Positions 19,352-28,455 of a DNA stretch of 64,000 nucleotides are shown piece by piece. Both the position numbers and the translations under genes were made by a program. Position 1 is the first letter of the stretch, and every line of letters begins with the position of its first letter. The stretch is from contig NZ_VZZJ01000012.1 in assembly GCF_008806345.1 (NCBI RefSeq), positions 86,295-150,294 on the forward strand, written 5' to 3'. Source of the stretch: Methylobacterium planeticum (GTDB lineage Bacteria; Pseudomonadota; Alphaproteobacteria; Rhizobiales; Beijerinckiaceae). The notes under the pieces were generated by a model. That model made no database searches, was not told the DNA's origin, and saw only the letters and a list, made by a program, of their open reading frames with translations.

Positions 19352-20650
19352 ATGTGGAACCGATCCCTCGGCCCGGTTCGGGTTCGGAGCGATGCTGCGC
19401 GTCGACTTCGCTATGCTGGTCAGACACTGCCCGCGATGGGTGTTCTGGCTCTTCTGCTTGCCGCTCAACCTGCGCAAGCGCAGCTCCTCCGGGGCCTGCT
19501 CGACACGACGTCGAGCAACGGCGTCCTCGGTAACGGCGTCCTCGGCACCGGCGTCACGATCGGCACGACCGCTCCGGGCAGCGGCGTCCTCGGCACCGGC
19601 CTCACGCTCGGCACGACCGGCACCGGCGTCCTCGGGACCGGCGTGACCGTTGGCACGACCGGTCCGGGCGACGGACTTCTCGGCACCGGGGTGACGGTCG
19701 GCACGACCACCAACAGCGGAGGCGTGCTCGGGACGGGCGTCACGGTCGGAACGACCAATCCCGGAAGCGGCATTCTCGGAACCGGCCTCGTCCTCGGAAC
19801 GACCGGTACCGATGGCCGGGGCGTGCCGGGCACGCCGGGTGGCGGCACGGGCGTCACCGTGACCCTGAACCCCCGGAACGATGCGCCGATCGACGGCGGC
19901 GCCACCGGCAGCAACCTCGATCTCGCCGCGCGCCTCGCACGGCTCGAGCAGAGGCTGAGCGTCGCCGTCCCGGACTTCCCTCTGCGCGGCACGGACACCA
20001 TCCAGGCCGGCGTTCCGGTGGCGTCCGGCGCCAACGCGGTCGCTGCCGGCTACGGAGCCTCGGCCACCGGGAACGGCGCGACGGCACTCGGCGGACGCGC
20101 GAGTGCCGCGGGCGACGGATCGGTCGCGGTCGGACACGAGGCGAGCGCCGCGCAAGCGAATGCGATCGCGATCGGAAGCGGCGTCCGCACGACCCGGGCC
20201 GGGCAGGTCGCGATCGGCAATGCCCAGAGCACCTACACGATGGCGGGGCTCGGCTCGGCCACGAGCCTCGCCGCACAGTCCGGGGAGACCCGGTTCGTCA
20301 CCTCGGATGCGAGCGGAAACCTGGCGACGTCGGCCTATGGCCCGGGCAGCATCGCGGCCCTCGACGGGCGTGTCGGCACCCTGGAGGCGAGCGTCGGCCG
20401 CCTGCAACGCGACATGCGCGGCGCCTATCAGGGCACCGCCATCGCCCTGGCGCTGGCCGGAGCGGTCCTGCCCGCGGGGAAGAACTTCGCCATCTCCACG
20501 AGTTTCGGCACCTATCACGGGGAGACCGGGTTCGGCGCGAGCGGCGTGGCGCGCGTCAGCGAGAACCTGTTCGTCTCCGGCGGCGTCGGTGTCGGGACGA
20601 GCGGCCAGTCGAACGTCGCGGGCCGCGGCGGCCTGACCTACGCCTGGTGA
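19352..20650 (+). CDS. Trimeric autotransporter adhesin (YadA-like)
   Basis: A 432-residue surface protein. The N-terminus (MWNRSLGPVRVRS...) carries an extended signal peptide ending near AAQPAQAQ. Residues ~50-155 are a repeat region built on G-V-L-G-T-G-V-T-V-G-T-T. After a Gly/Thr linker and a short coiled coil (DLAARLARLEQRLSV), the YadA head repeats appear (ATGNGATALGGRASAAGDG, VAVGHEASAAQANAIAIGSG). A short neck/stalk (LDGRVGTLEASVGRLQRDMR) leads to the YadA anchor barrel ending GRGGLTYAW, with the expected terminal aromatic. It probably mediates attachment or autoaggregation. Confidence 0.9.
   Translation: MWNRSLGPVRVRSDAARRLRYAGQTLPAMGVLALLLAAQPAQAQLLRGLLDTTSSNGVLGNGVLGTGVTIGTTAPGSGVLGTGLTLGTTGTGVLGTGVTVGTTGPGDGLLGTGVTVGTTTNSGGVLGTGVTVGTTNPGSGILGTGLVLGTTGTDGRGVPGTPGGGTGVTVTLNPRNDAPIDGGATGSNLDLAARLARLEQRLSVAVPDFPLRGTDTIQAGVPVASGANAVAAGYGASATGNGATALGGRASAAGDGSVAVGHEASAAQANAIAIGSGVRTTRAGQVAIGNAQSTYTMAGLGSATSLAAQSGETRFVTSDASGNLATSAYGPGSIAALDGRVGTLEASVGRLQRDMRGAYQGTAIALALAGAVLPAGKNFAISTSFGTYHGETGFGASGVARVSENLFVSGGVGVGTSGQSNVAGRGGLTYAW
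19513..19805 (+). repeat. In-frame GVLGTGVTVGTT-type repeats in the adhesin
   Basis: About six units of roughly 36-48 bp encode G(V/I/L)LGTG(V/L)xxGTT followed by short Gly/Ser/Pro spacers. The units are alike at DNA level (GGCGTCCTCGGCACCGGCGT and variants), making copy-number change by recombination plausible. Confidence 0.8.
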
Positions 20651-20665
20651 GGCTCGCTCGGAGCG

Positions 20666-20703
20666 AGGCTGCGCGGATCCCCCGGGGATCCGCGCAGCCT
20701 TTG
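20666..20703 (+). terminator. Intrinsic terminator after the adhesin gene
   Basis: A perfect 17-bp inverted repeat (AGGCTGCGCGGATCCCC, one base, then its exact complement) at 20666-20700, followed by TTT. It lies 15 bases past the adhesin stop and should end transcription before the tadE gene. The T-run is short, so termination efficiency is uncertain. Confidence 0.7.
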
Positions 20704-20829
20704 CCGGCCACCCGGTGGGGACCGGCATTGCCCGCCACGCGGTTCTGGCAACCGGCACGGCCCCACCCGCCCCGTCACCCCGCTCTGCAGTGTACGATGA
20801 TGCGTTGGCACATGTCTTCGAGGCGAGGG

Positions 20830-21261
20830 ATGCGCGCTCAGGCGGCGGCCGGATCGCTCGTCGGCGCCCGGTCGGGCGCCGCCGCGATCGAGTTCGCCCT
20901 CGTCGCCCCGCTGTTCCTGGCGTTCCTGATGGGCATCATCGCCTTCGGGAGCTTCTTCGGATACGCCCACAGCCTGCAGATCGCCGCGAGCGAATCCGCC
21001 CGGGCGGCGATCGCCGGCCTGGATGCACCGGAACGCATCCAGCTCGCGACGCGCGCGGCTGAGCGGAGTCTCGCAGGGAGCCCGCTCCTCAGCGGAGCCG
21101 CGGTCGCGATCACGGTCGGACCGGACGCGGCGGATCCCGACGTCTTCACCGTCACGCTGACCTACGACCTCAACGGCGTCCTGCTCAGCCTCGCGCCGCG
21201 GGTCCTGCCGCTGCCGCACAGCCTCTCGCGCACCGCGAGCATCCGCCGGGGAGGCCTCTGA
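20830..21261 (+). CDS. TadE-family pseudopilin-like protein
   Basis: A 143-residue protein with the TadE signature: a short basic N-terminus then GAAAIEFALVAPLFLAFLMG, which is the prepilin-peptidase-like site (Glu after the Ala/Ile stretch) and single helix. The rest is extracytoplasmic. The ATG at 20830 has GAGGCGAGGG upstream; ATGs at 20797/20800 are alternatives. TGATG overlap with the next gene suggests coupling. TadE-type minor pseudopilins normally join a Flp/Tad pilus, but no tad secretion genes are in this window. Confidence 0.85.
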   Translation: MRAQAAAGSLVGARSGAAAIEFALVAPLFLAFLMGIIAFGSFFGYAHSLQIAASESARAAIAGLDAPERIQLATRAAERSLAGSPLLSGAAVAITVGPDAADPDVFTVTLTYDLNGVLLSLAPRVLPLPHSLSRTASIRRGGL

Positions 21262-22976
21262 TGCGCCCCGTCCTGGCGCGACGCGCGCAATCGCGGCGGA
21301 GGGTGGTGCGCGCCCGCGCGCCGATCCGGCGGCTCGCCGCCGATCGGCAGGGTGGCATGATCATTCTTGCGGGCGCCGGATTCGCGGTCCTGTTCGGGTT
21401 CGCGGGCCTCGCGACCGATCTCGGAGCCATCGTGCTCGCCCGTCGCCAGGCGCAGGGCGCCGTGGATATCGCCGCCATGGTGGCCGCCTCGAACCCGGCA
21501 CAGGCGGAGAGCCTCGCGCGGCGCTCGCTGGCCGATAACGGCTATGCCCGCGACATCACCACGGATGTCAGCCCCGGACGCTACCGGGCGGACCCGCTGC
21601 TTGCGCCGTCCGATCGCTTCAAGCCGGGGGCCGCGCCCGGCAACGCCATCAGGGTCGCTCTCAGGACGAGCGTGCGCACCCATTTCGGCCGCTTCCTCGG
21701 ATTGCCCGCCATCCTTCCGGTCGAGGTCACGGGCACGGCCGCGCAGGCGCAATTCGCCGCCTTCGACCTCGGCTCGGGAACGCTCTCGGTGGATGGCGGG
21801 ATCGCCAACGCGTTGCTCGGTGCGTTGCTGGGCACCAGCCTGTCCCTGAGCGCCCTGGACTACGACGCGCTCCTGATCGGGCAGGTCGACACGTTCCGGT
21901 TCCTCGATGCCCTCTCGGTGGAACTCGGCATCCGGGCCGGAGGCTACGCGAGCGTGCTGCAGGCATCGGCGAGCGTTGGTCAGATCATCCGGGCGCTCCG
22001 CGTCGCGATCCAGGGCGAGGTGAACGCCGCGCCGACCATCACGGCCCTGGGCACGCTCCTCGGCAACCTGACGGGCGCGCTCGGGTCGTCCACGGCGGTG
22101 CCGATCGCCCAGGTCGTGGACCTTGGAGCCGCGCTCGACCTTTCGCCGGGCCGAACCCAAGCCGGGCCGCGGACCGGCTTGTTCAACCTGATCTCGGACG
22201 CGGCGGTCATCGCCAACGGGCAGCGGCAGGTCTCCATCGAGCTCGGGGCCAATGTCGCGGGCTTGCTCTCCACCCGCCTGACCCTGGCGATCGGCGAGCG
22301 CCGCCAGAGTTCGGGCTGGGCGCAGCCGGGCAGCGCGAACGCGAGCGTCTCCACAGCCCAGACGCGGCTCCTGATCGAAGTGGCGATCAAGGCGCCCCTG
22401 GGTCTCGGCAGCCTCAGCCTGCCCCTCTACGCGGAACTCGCGCCCGCGCGGGCAACCCTGCGCTCGCTGGCCTGCCCCTGGTCCGATCAAAGCGAGCGCC
22501 GCGTCAGCGTCGAGGCACAGCCGGGCCTGTTCAGGCTCGCCGTCGCGGGCGTGCCGCGCTCGGCGATCGCGGTCGGCGCCGCAACCCCCGACCTGAGGAA
22601 CCCCGCGACCCTGATCGACCTGCCCCTGGTGCGCGTGAGGGCGTCGGCGCAGGCCAGCCTCGTCTCGCCGGCGGCCCAGACCCTGACCTTCAGCGACAGC
22701 GACATCCGCGGCCACGTCACCCAGAGCGTGACCACCACCGGCTTGGCCCAGTCGCTGACCGGGACCCTGGTGCAGAGCCTCGCGATCAGCCTCGACGAGG
22801 TCGATCTCGGGCTCGGCCTGCTGCTGAAGCCCCTGCTCCCACCGGTGATCGCGCCGGTGAGCCCGGTGCTCGACCGCATCCTGGACAGCGTCTTCAAGGT
22901 CCTGGGCATCCGGGTCGGCTACGCCGACGTCACCGTGGGCAACACGCTCTGCAGCCGTGCTGCGCTGGTGCAATAG
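21261..22976 (+). CDS. TadG-like protein, putative Flp pilus assembly
   Basis: A 571-residue protein starting with a basic tail and the TadG_N helix (MIILAGAGFAVLFGFAGLATDLGAIVLARR-like, residues ~32-62, the conserved Asp53 included). The following RQAQGAVDIAAMVAAS is the family motif after the helix. The large remainder is extracytoplasmic and rich in Leu/Gly/Ala (e.g. GGIANALLGALLGTSLSL); no von Willebrand A metal site is visible, unlike some TadG proteins. It overlaps tadE by one base at TGATG. Confidence 0.82.
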   Translation: MRPVLARRAQSRRRVVRARAPIRRLAADRQGGMIILAGAGFAVLFGFAGLATDLGAIVLARRQAQGAVDIAAMVAASNPAQAESLARRSLADNGYARDITTDVSPGRYRADPLLAPSDRFKPGAAPGNAIRVALRTSVRTHFGRFLGLPAILPVEVTGTAAQAQFAAFDLGSGTLSVDGGIANALLGALLGTSLSLSALDYDALLIGQVDTFRFLDALSVELGIRAGGYASVLQASASVGQIIRALRVAIQGEVNAAPTITALGTLLGNLTGALGSSTAVPIAQVVDLGAALDLSPGRTQAGPRTGLFNLISDAAVIANGQRQVSIELGANVAGLLSTRLTLAIGERRQSSGWAQPGSANASVSTAQTRLLIEVAIKAPLGLGSLSLPLYAELAPARATLRSLACPWSDQSERRVSVEAQPGLFRLAVAGVPRSAIAVGAATPDLRNPATLIDLPLVRVRASAQASLVSPAAQTLTFSDSDIRGHVTQSVTTTGLAQSLTGTLVQSLAISLDEVDLGLGLLLKPLLPPVIAPVSPVLDRILDSVFKVLGIRVGYADVTVGNTLCSRAALVQ

Positions 22977-23049
22977 GCGCTTCCGAACCGCAAGCATCCC
23001 CGAATGCGACACGGCGAGGCCCTGTCGCGGAACAAGGCGGATTTCCGAC

Positions 23050-23358
23050 ATGATGCCGAACCGACGCAGCGACTTCGAAGGGCCGCCGAACCGGGTGGCC
23101 AGCCGGACCTTGATGCGGGCAGAGCTGATCAGCCTGCGCGCCCGGGTCGCCGTCATGGAGAAGATCGTGATCGCGCTCCTCGACAGCACCCTCGATTGGG
23201 ACCCGGTCCTCTCGACGCTCCGGGGCGGGTTGAGCGATTTCGAGGAAACGTTCGATGATCAGATCCCGATCATCGGCGAACAGCAGGACGAGCGTGCCGC
23301 GCTGCGGGACGCCACCCGGCAGCACCTCGCGCGGCTGATGCAGAGCCTCGACCCATAG
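23050..23358 (+). CDS. Hypothetical coiled-coil protein
   Basis: A 102-residue product (MMPNRRSDFEGPPNRVASRT...) with a central helix RAELISLRARVAVMEKIVIA and an acidic C-terminal half containing DDQIPIIGEQQDERAALRDA. It is charged, lacks a signal peptide, and appears helical. No family recognised. ATGs at 23050 and 23053 are equivalent starts. It follows the tadG stop by 73 bases on the same strand. Confidence 0.5.
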   Translation: MMPNRRSDFEGPPNRVASRTLMRAELISLRARVAVMEKIVIALLDSTLDWDPVLSTLRGGLSDFEETFDDQIPIIGEQQDERAALRDATRQHLARLMQSLDP

Positions 23359-23401
23359 GGCACCCGGCCCGTCGCGTCGTCGCGCCGGTCTCGCGCCTCG
23401 G

Positions 23402-23636
23402 TCACGCGCTTGAATGGGAAGGCCGCCGGCAGGCTGCCGACCGGCACCCGGAACCGGGGCAGGAGCGCGGGTCGAGCCGCGCGGCGTTCGGATTCCGCCC
23501 GGTCGCCGAGCCCTTCGGGATCGTGGCCGCCGCCCTGATGTGGTCGACCGCGCGCGCCGACCCGAACGTCGACGCCGTCGCGGCGCTCGTCCGCGAGGAC
23601 AACGACGCGCCCTCGCGGGATCCCGGATCGATGTGA
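23402..23636 (+). other. Coding-like remnant, unassigned
   Basis: A frame without a proper start reads ...AAFGFRPVAEPFGIVAAALM followed by WSTARADPNVDAVAALVRED and stops at TGA 23634-23636. The composition looks like the C-terminal end of a real protein, perhaps the effector domain of a LysR regulator, but the match is too short to name. It may be a truncated gene left at the edge of the hcm island. Confidence 0.25.
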
Positions 23637-23652
23637 CCCTCTTTGAGCGCGC

Positions 23653-25344
23653 TCAGAAGACCGGCGTCTCCCGGTAGGTCCCCCAGACGTCCTTCAGGGT
23701 CTCGATGATGTCGCCCATGGTGGCGCCGGAGCGCACCAGCTCGATCGTGATCGGCATGATGTTCTGCGCCGGATCCTTGGCGACCTCCACGAGCTGCTTC
23801 AGGAGCAGGTCGAACTTCACCGCGTCCCGCTCCCGGCGCACCCGCTGGGTCCGGGCGCATTGGCGCTCGGCGGTGGACTGGTCGTAGGGGTGCGTCTCGA
23901 TCTTCGGATCGGGCGCGCCGTCGACGAGGCGGTTGACGCCGATCACCGGCTTCTCGCCCGATTGCTTGCGCAGCGCCGTCTCGTAGGCGAAGTCGGCGAT
24001 GTTCTTCTGGAACCAGCCCTCCTGGATCAGCTTCAGCGTGCCGCCGCGCTCCTCGACCTCCTTCAGGATCTCGAAGATCCGCGTCTCGTATTCCGTCGTC
24101 AGCGATTCGACGAAGTAGGACCCGCCGAGCGGATCGGTGACCTGCGTGACGTTGGTCTCCTCGGCGATGACCTGCTGGGTGCGGAGCGCCATGCGCATCG
24201 CGTCCTCGGTCGGGATCGCGAAGGCCTCGTCGTAGCCGTTGGTGTGGAGCGATTGGCAGCCGCCGAGCACCGCGGCCAGGGCCTGCATCGAGGTGCGCAC
24301 GACGTTGACCATGTATTGCGGCTTCGTCAGCGAGGCGGCGGCCGTCTGGCAATGGAAGCGCAGGCGCATCGATTCCGGGTTCGTCGCCCCGAACCGCTCC
24401 TTCATGATCTTGGCGTAGCAGCGCCGAAGCGCGCGGAACTTGGCGATCTCCTCGAAGAAATCCGCCTGGCAGACGAAGAAGAACGCCAGGCGCGGGGCAA
24501 ATTCGTCGACCTGCATGCCGGTCTTGAGCACCTCCTCGACGTAGACGATGAGGTTCGCCAGCGTGAAGGCCGCCTCGTGAAGCGGCGAGGAGCCGGCTTC
24601 CGAGATGTGGTAACCCGAGATGTTGATCGGGTTGTAGCGCTTCATGTTCTTGGCGCAGTAGGTGATGCAGTCGCGCACGATGCGCACCGAAGGCTCGACC
24701 GGGAAGACGTATTCCTTCTGAGCCATGTACTCCTTGAGGATATCGGCCTGGACCGTCCCCGAGAGCTTGTCGAGATCGTAGCCGCGCTTCTCCGCGAGCA
24801 CGATGTACATCGCGAGCAGGATCCAGGCGGACGGGTTGATCGTCATCGACACCGAGATCGTCTCGAGATCGATGTCCTCGAACAGCGCCTCCATGTCGGC
24901 GAGGGTATCGATGGCGACGCCCTCGCGCCCGACCTCGCCCTCGCTCATCGGGTGGTCGGAATCGTAGCCCATCAGGGTCGGCATATCGAAATCCGTCGAG
25001 ATCCCGGTCTGCCCCTGCGCGATCAGGTACTTGAAGCGCTTGTTGGTGTCCTCGCCGGTCCCGAAGCCGGCGATCTGGCGCATGGTCCAGTTCCGCGAGC
25101 GGTACATGGTCGGGTACGGGCCGCGGGTGAACGGGTAGCGCCCCGGCAGGCCGATATCCTCGATCGGCGTCTCGGCGGCGTCGGCCGCCGTGTAGACGCG
25201 CTTCACCGGGATATCGCCGAGGGTGAAGAATTCCGGCTTGCGCTCGGCCTGCTTCCTCAGGAAGGCCGCGACTTCCGTGGCTTCCCAGTCCGCGACCTCC
25301 GACCGAAGGGAGTCGACGGCCTTGGTGTCGATGATGCTGGTCAT
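23653..25344 (-). CDS. hcmA: 2-hydroxyisobutyryl-CoA mutase large subunit
   Basis: Substrate-binding subunit of the B12-dependent mutase that interconverts 2-hydroxyisobutyryl-CoA and (S)-3-hydroxybutyryl-CoA. The 563 residues form a TIM barrel without a fused B12 domain. Ile91 ([20 protein letters not shown]) stands where methylmalonyl-CoA mutase has Tyr and isobutyryl-CoA mutase Phe, and Asp118 ([19 protein letters not shown]) matches the characteristic HcmA Asp; these correspond to Ile90/Asp117 of the Aquincola enzyme. [20 protein letters not shown] and [10 protein letters not shown] are further mutase motifs. It is the last gene of the hcmB-hcl-meaH-hcmA unit and overlaps meaH by four bases. 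Confidence 0.95.
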   Translation of the reverse strand: MTSIIDTKAVDSLRSEVADWEATEVAAFLRKQAERKPEFFTLGDIPVKRVYTAADAAETPIEDIGLPGRYPFTRGPYPTMYRSRNWTMRQIAGFGTGEDTNKRFKYLIAQGQTGISTDFDMPTLMGYDSDHPMSEGEVGREGVAIDTLADMEALFEDIDLETISVSMTINPSAWILLAMYIVLAEKRGYDLDKLSGTVQADILKEYMAQKEYVFPVEPSVRIVRDCITYCAKNMKRYNPINISGYHISEAGSSPLHEAAFTLANLIVYVEEVLKTGMQVDEFAPRLAFFFVCQADFFEEIAKFRALRRCYAKIMKERFGATNPESMRLRFHCQTAAASLTKPQYMVNVVRTSMQALAAVLGGCQSLHTNGYDEAFAIPTEDAMRMALRTQQVIAEETNVTQVTDPLGGSYFVESLTTEYETRIFEILKEVEERGGTLKLIQEGWFQKNIADFAYETALRKQSGEKPVIGVNRLVDGAPDPKIETHPYDQSTAERQCARTQRVRRERDAVKFDLLLKQLVEVAKDPAQNIMPITIELVRSGATMGDIIETLKDVWGTYRETPVF

Positions 25345-26324
25345 GAACGGGCTCCGGCTCCGCCTGCTTCAGGTCCGAGGGCGTCTTCGAGGAGGGTGTT
25401 GGCGAGGGAGTAGGGGTCGCCGTCGCGGGCGCTGAGGCGCTCCGCCAAGGGCCCGCTGAGGGCCCCGGACTTGCGGAGGAAGCGCTCCATCAGGAGGTTC
25501 TCGGCGGTCTTCTCCAGACGGAAGCGCGCGATGGCGCGCCGCCGCTGCGCCCCGGCCTCGGTCTCGAAGGCGACGCGGCGATGATCCCCGATCGCGCCGA
25601 TCAACGCCTCGAAGCCCTCGCCCTTGTAGGCGCTCAGGCCGATCACCGGGATGCGCCACTCCGAGCGCCCGGTCGTGAGGGCGCCGAGGGTGAGCATCTG
25701 CTTCAGGTCGGTCAGGGTGCGGTTGGCATCGCTGCGGTCGCATTTCGAGACCACGTGGATGTCGGCGATCTCGAGGATGCCGGCCTTGATCGCCTGGATC
25801 TCGTCGCCGAGACCGGGCGCCGAGACCACGACGGTGGTGTGCGAGGCGCGGGCGATCTCGACCTCGTCCTGGCCGACGCCCACCGTCTCGATGATCACCG
25901 TGTCGAAGCCCGCGACGTCGAGGATGTCGACCGCGTCGAGCGCCGCGCGCGCCATGCCCCCCATGGTGCCCCGGGTCGCCATGGAGCGGATGTAGACGCC
26001 GGCGTCGGTGACGTGCTCGGCCATGCGGATCCGGTCGCCCAGGATGGCACCACCCGAATAGGGGCTCGAGGGGTCGATGGCCACGACACCCACCTTCTGG
26101 CCGCCCCGACGCAGATGCGCGGTCAGCGTCGCCACGAGGGTGGACTTGCCGCTGCCCGGCACGCCGGTGAGGCCGACGATATGGGCCCGGCCCGCCCGCC
26201 CGTAGATCTCGGCCAGCGCCGGCCGGGCCTCGGCGGAGCCCGCCTCGGCCCGCGAGATCAGCCGTCCGATGGCCGGAACGGCGCCCGCGACGATGCGGGG
26301 CACGAGATCGAGCGAGGGTGTCAT
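25341..26324 (-). CDS. meaH: MeaB/ArgK-type G-protein chaperone of the mutase
   Basis: A 327-residue G3E GTPase that loads and protects adenosylcobalamin in its partner mutase. P-loop GVPGSGKS lies at residues ~54-61; Walker-B-like VVAIDPSSPYSGGAILGDR, switch ETVGVGQDEVEIA and base-recognition SKCD follow, then the dimerisation arm near the C-terminus (RRRAIARFRLEKTAENLLMER). Start ATG at 26324 has GGAGGATGCAGG upstream. The stop overlaps the hcmA start (ATGA), consistent with stoichiometric co-synthesis. Its position beside hcmA defines it as MeaH rather than a general methylmalonyl-CoA mutase chaperone. Confidence 0.92.
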   Translation of the reverse strand: MTPSLDLVPRIVAGAVPAIGRLISRAEAGSAEARPALAEIYGRAGRAHIVGLTGVPGSGKSTLVATLTAHLRRGGQKVGVVAIDPSSPYSGGAILGDRIRMAEHVTDAGVYIRSMATRGTMGGMARAALDAVDILDVAGFDTVIIETVGVGQDEVEIARASHTTVVVSAPGLGDEIQAIKAGILEIADIHVVSKCDRSDANRTLTDLKQMLTLGALTTGRSEWRIPVIGLSAYKGEGFEALIGAIGDHRRVAFETEAGAQRRRAIARFRLEKTAENLLMERFLRKSGALSGPLAERLSARDGDPYSLANTLLEDALGPEAGGAGARS

Positions 26325-26370
26325 CCTGCATCCTCCGCGGGTTGCGGGCGCGGGGGGGCCGCGCGCGGCC

Positions 26371-27804
26371 TCACGCGGCGCCCCCGCCGAGCTGGGCGTG
26401 CATGTCGCGAAAGACCGCACGGTCGTCGATGACGCGGCGGGCCTTGAAGTCGGTCCGCGGCAGGCTGTTCGGGGGCAGGATCTCGGCCTGCGCCCGCAGA
26501 CCCAGTAGCTTCTGCAGGCGGTGGCAGGTGTCCCGGCGGAACGCCTCGAGGGCGTCGGGACCTTGGGCGAAGATCGTCGCGTCGGCCTCGACGCGCAGCA
26601 GCAGCTCGTCCATCGCCGCCTGCCGGGTGATGACGATGCGGTGCTCGCCCCCGTAGCCGCTCGTCGCGTTGAGCGCCGCGTCGATCTCACTCGGATAGAC
26701 GTTCTCGCCGCGGATCGTGAACATGTCGTCGATGCGGCCGAAGATGCCCTGCGGCAGGCGCGGATAGGTCCGCCCGCACGGCGTCGGCCCATCGGTCCAC
26801 AGGGTGAGGTCGCCGGAGGCCAGCCGGATCATCGGCTGCGAGGTCCGCTCGAGATGGGTGTAGACCGGGGTGCCGCGCTCGCCGTAGGGCACCCGGCGCA
26901 TCGTGGCCGGGTCGCAGACCTCAGTATAGACCACGTCCTGCCAGCAGAGCAGGCCGTCCGTCTCCGCGCTGCCTGCGACGTTCATGAAGGGCGACATCTC
27001 GGCCATCGAGCCGCAATCGAACACCTTGGCGTCGAAGGCCTCGGCGATGCGGTCGCGCACACCCGGGATCGAGGCTCCGGGCTCGCCCGAGAAGAACATG
27101 TATTTCAGGCCGAACCGGCGCGGATCGAGGCCCTCGGCCCGGGCGACCTCGGCGAGGTGCAGGGCGTAGGTCGGCGTGCCGTAGAAGCCCGCGGGCTTGA
27201 GGCTGTCGAGCCACTGCGCGCAGCGCGCCGTCATGCCGGGCGCGCCCGCCCCGAACGGGAAAGCCTTGGCGCCGAGGCGCTCGGCGCCGGCGAGCGCCCC
27301 CCAGCTTCCCAAGTAGAGGCTGAGGATCGCGGCCACGCAGATCATGTCGCCCGGCCGCATGCCCATGCCCCACATGATGCGGGCATGCGCGTTGGCGATG
27401 GCGTTCCAGTCGGACCGTCCGATCGCGAAGGCGGTGGGGCGCCCGGTGGTGCCGCTGGTCCCGTGGATGTGGAAGATCTCGCGATCGGGCACGCAGAGGT
27501 AATCGCCGAAGGGCGGGACCGAGGATTGCGAGGCGCGCAGCTCGGCCTTGGTGATCACCGGGACCTTGTCCTCGAAATCCTCGAGGCTGCGCAGCTGCTC
27601 CGGGTGAAATCCGGCCTCGTCCCAGTGCCGGCGGTAGAACGGCGCGCTCGCGTAGGCGTAGGCACAGACCTCCTTGAGGCGCGCCAGGATCGCCGCTTCG
27701 CGCGCACCCGCCGACATGGTCTCGCGCTCCGGGAACCAGTAGCGGCACGTCTCGGCAGGGAAGTATGTGTCGTCGTAGGCTGGTGGGAAGGTCCAGGATT
27801 CCAT
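26371..27804 (-). CDS. hcl: 2-hydroxyisobutyrate-CoA ligase (phenylacetate-CoA ligase family)
   Basis: A 477-residue adenylate-forming CoA ligase of the PaaK family. The phosphate loop is HGTSGTTGRPTAF (residues ~114-126). Other elements are FYGTPTYALHLAEVARAEGL, YMFFSGEPGASIPGVRDRI, the hinge GRIDDMFTIRGENVYPSEID and the C-terminal Lys of LPRTDFKARRVID. It would activate 2-hydroxyisobutyric acid, or a related hydroxy acid, to the CoA ester used by HcmAB. Placement between meaH and hcmB is the arrangement seen in known hcm clusters; substrate is inferred from that context. The start ATG at 27804 was preferred over 27846, which adds a low-complexity leader. Confidence 0.9.
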   Translation of the reverse strand: MESWTFPPAYDDTYFPAETCRYWFPERETMSAGAREAAILARLKEVCAYAYASAPFYRRHWDEAGFHPEQLRSLEDFEDKVPVITKAELRASQSSVPPFGDYLCVPDREIFHIHGTSGTTGRPTAFAIGRSDWNAIANAHARIMWGMGMRPGDMICVAAILSLYLGSWGALAGAERLGAKAFPFGAGAPGMTARCAQWLDSLKPAGFYGTPTYALHLAEVARAEGLDPRRFGLKYMFFSGEPGASIPGVRDRIAEAFDAKVFDCGSMAEMSPFMNVAGSAETDGLLCWQDVVYTEVCDPATMRRVPYGERGTPVYTHLERTSQPMIRLASGDLTLWTDGPTPCGRTYPRLPQGIFGRIDDMFTIRGENVYPSEIDAALNATSGYGGEHRIVITRQAAMDELLLRVEADATIFAQGPDALEAFRRDTCHRLQKLLGLRAQAEILPPNSLPRTDFKARRVIDDRAVFRDMHAQLGGGAA

Positions 27805-27823
27805 GGCCGTACCCCGCCTCTGC

Positions 27824-28231
27824 TCAGCGCTCGCCGCGGTCGGCAACGAGCCGGCGCAGCGTCTCGACGATTACGTCGGGCGGCGTGTCCTGAAGCAGGA
27901 CCTCGCGCACGCCCATCTCCTTGATGGCGGCGACATCCTCGTCGGGCATCACGCCGCCCGCGATGACGATCAGGTCGTCCGCGCCCTGCTCGGCGAGGAG
28001 CCGGAAGATCTTCGGGAAGACCGTGAGCTGCACGCCGGACAGCAGGCTGACGCCGAGGACGTCGACGTCCTCCTGGATCGCGGCCGTCACCACCTCCTCG
28101 GGGCTCCGGTGCAGACCGGAATAAATCACGTCCATGCCGGCGTCGCGCAGGGTGCGCGCCACGACCTTCACGCCGCGATCATGTCCATCGAGGCCGACCT
28201 TGGCCAGGAGCACGCGTATCGGCTGGCTCAC
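27824..28231 (-). CDS. hcmB: 2-hydroxyisobutyryl-CoA mutase small, B12-binding subunit
   Basis: A 135-residue cobalamin-binding domain. The base-off/His-on motif DxHxxG is Asp15-Gly-His17-Asp-Arg-Gly20 (KVGLDGHDRGVKVVARTLRD), with SLLSGVQLTVFPKI and VIAGGVMPDEDVAAI forming the rest of the lower-ligand pocket. The GTG start at 28231 is supported by an excellent ribosome-binding site (GGGAGGTCGAT). It is the first gene of the hcm transcription unit. Immediately upstream is the motif shared with the gntR promoter. Confidence 0.95.
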   Translation of the reverse strand: MSQPIRVLLAKVGLDGHDRGVKVVARTLRDAGMDVIYSGLHRSPEEVVTAAIQEDVDVLGVSLLSGVQLTVFPKIFRLLAEQGADDLIVIAGGVMPDEDVAAIKEMGVREVLLQDTPPDVIVETLRRLVADRGER

Positions 28232-28241
28232 ATCGACCTCC

Positions 28242-28260
28242 CTATCGAATTCCGAATTCC
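28242..28260 (-). promoter_or_regulatory. Candidate GntR operator upstream of hcmB
   Basis: CTATCGAATTC (28242-28252) recurs exactly at 31866-31876 in front of the gntR gene. Here it is followed by a second GAATTCC (28254-28260), giving two direct 7-bp copies just upstream of the hcmB ribosome-binding site. This location would let a FadR/GntR-type protein block hcm expression until an acyl ligand binds. Confidence 0.45.
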
Positions 28261-28455
28261 GTAATCGAGTGGTAGGATGGTGCAAAATCGAGGTCAAGAA
28301 GTAAGTATAGTGCAACGCAGCATTGCCTTGCCGCCTCCAGGTGCGGCCTTCGCGAGCAGCGGTGATGCGACGATCGCGGGACGCCGATCGCGCCCGCGAG
28401 CGTACGGAATCCTCTGACGCGCCCGGACGGGCCCAGCCACGACAGCGAGGCCAGC

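Noticed and set aside
23653..25344. Methylmalonyl-CoA mutase or isobutyryl-CoA mutase
   Set aside because: Ile91 instead of Tyr/Phe, the Asp118 signature, a separate small B12 subunit and adjacent hcl/meaH identify HcmA.
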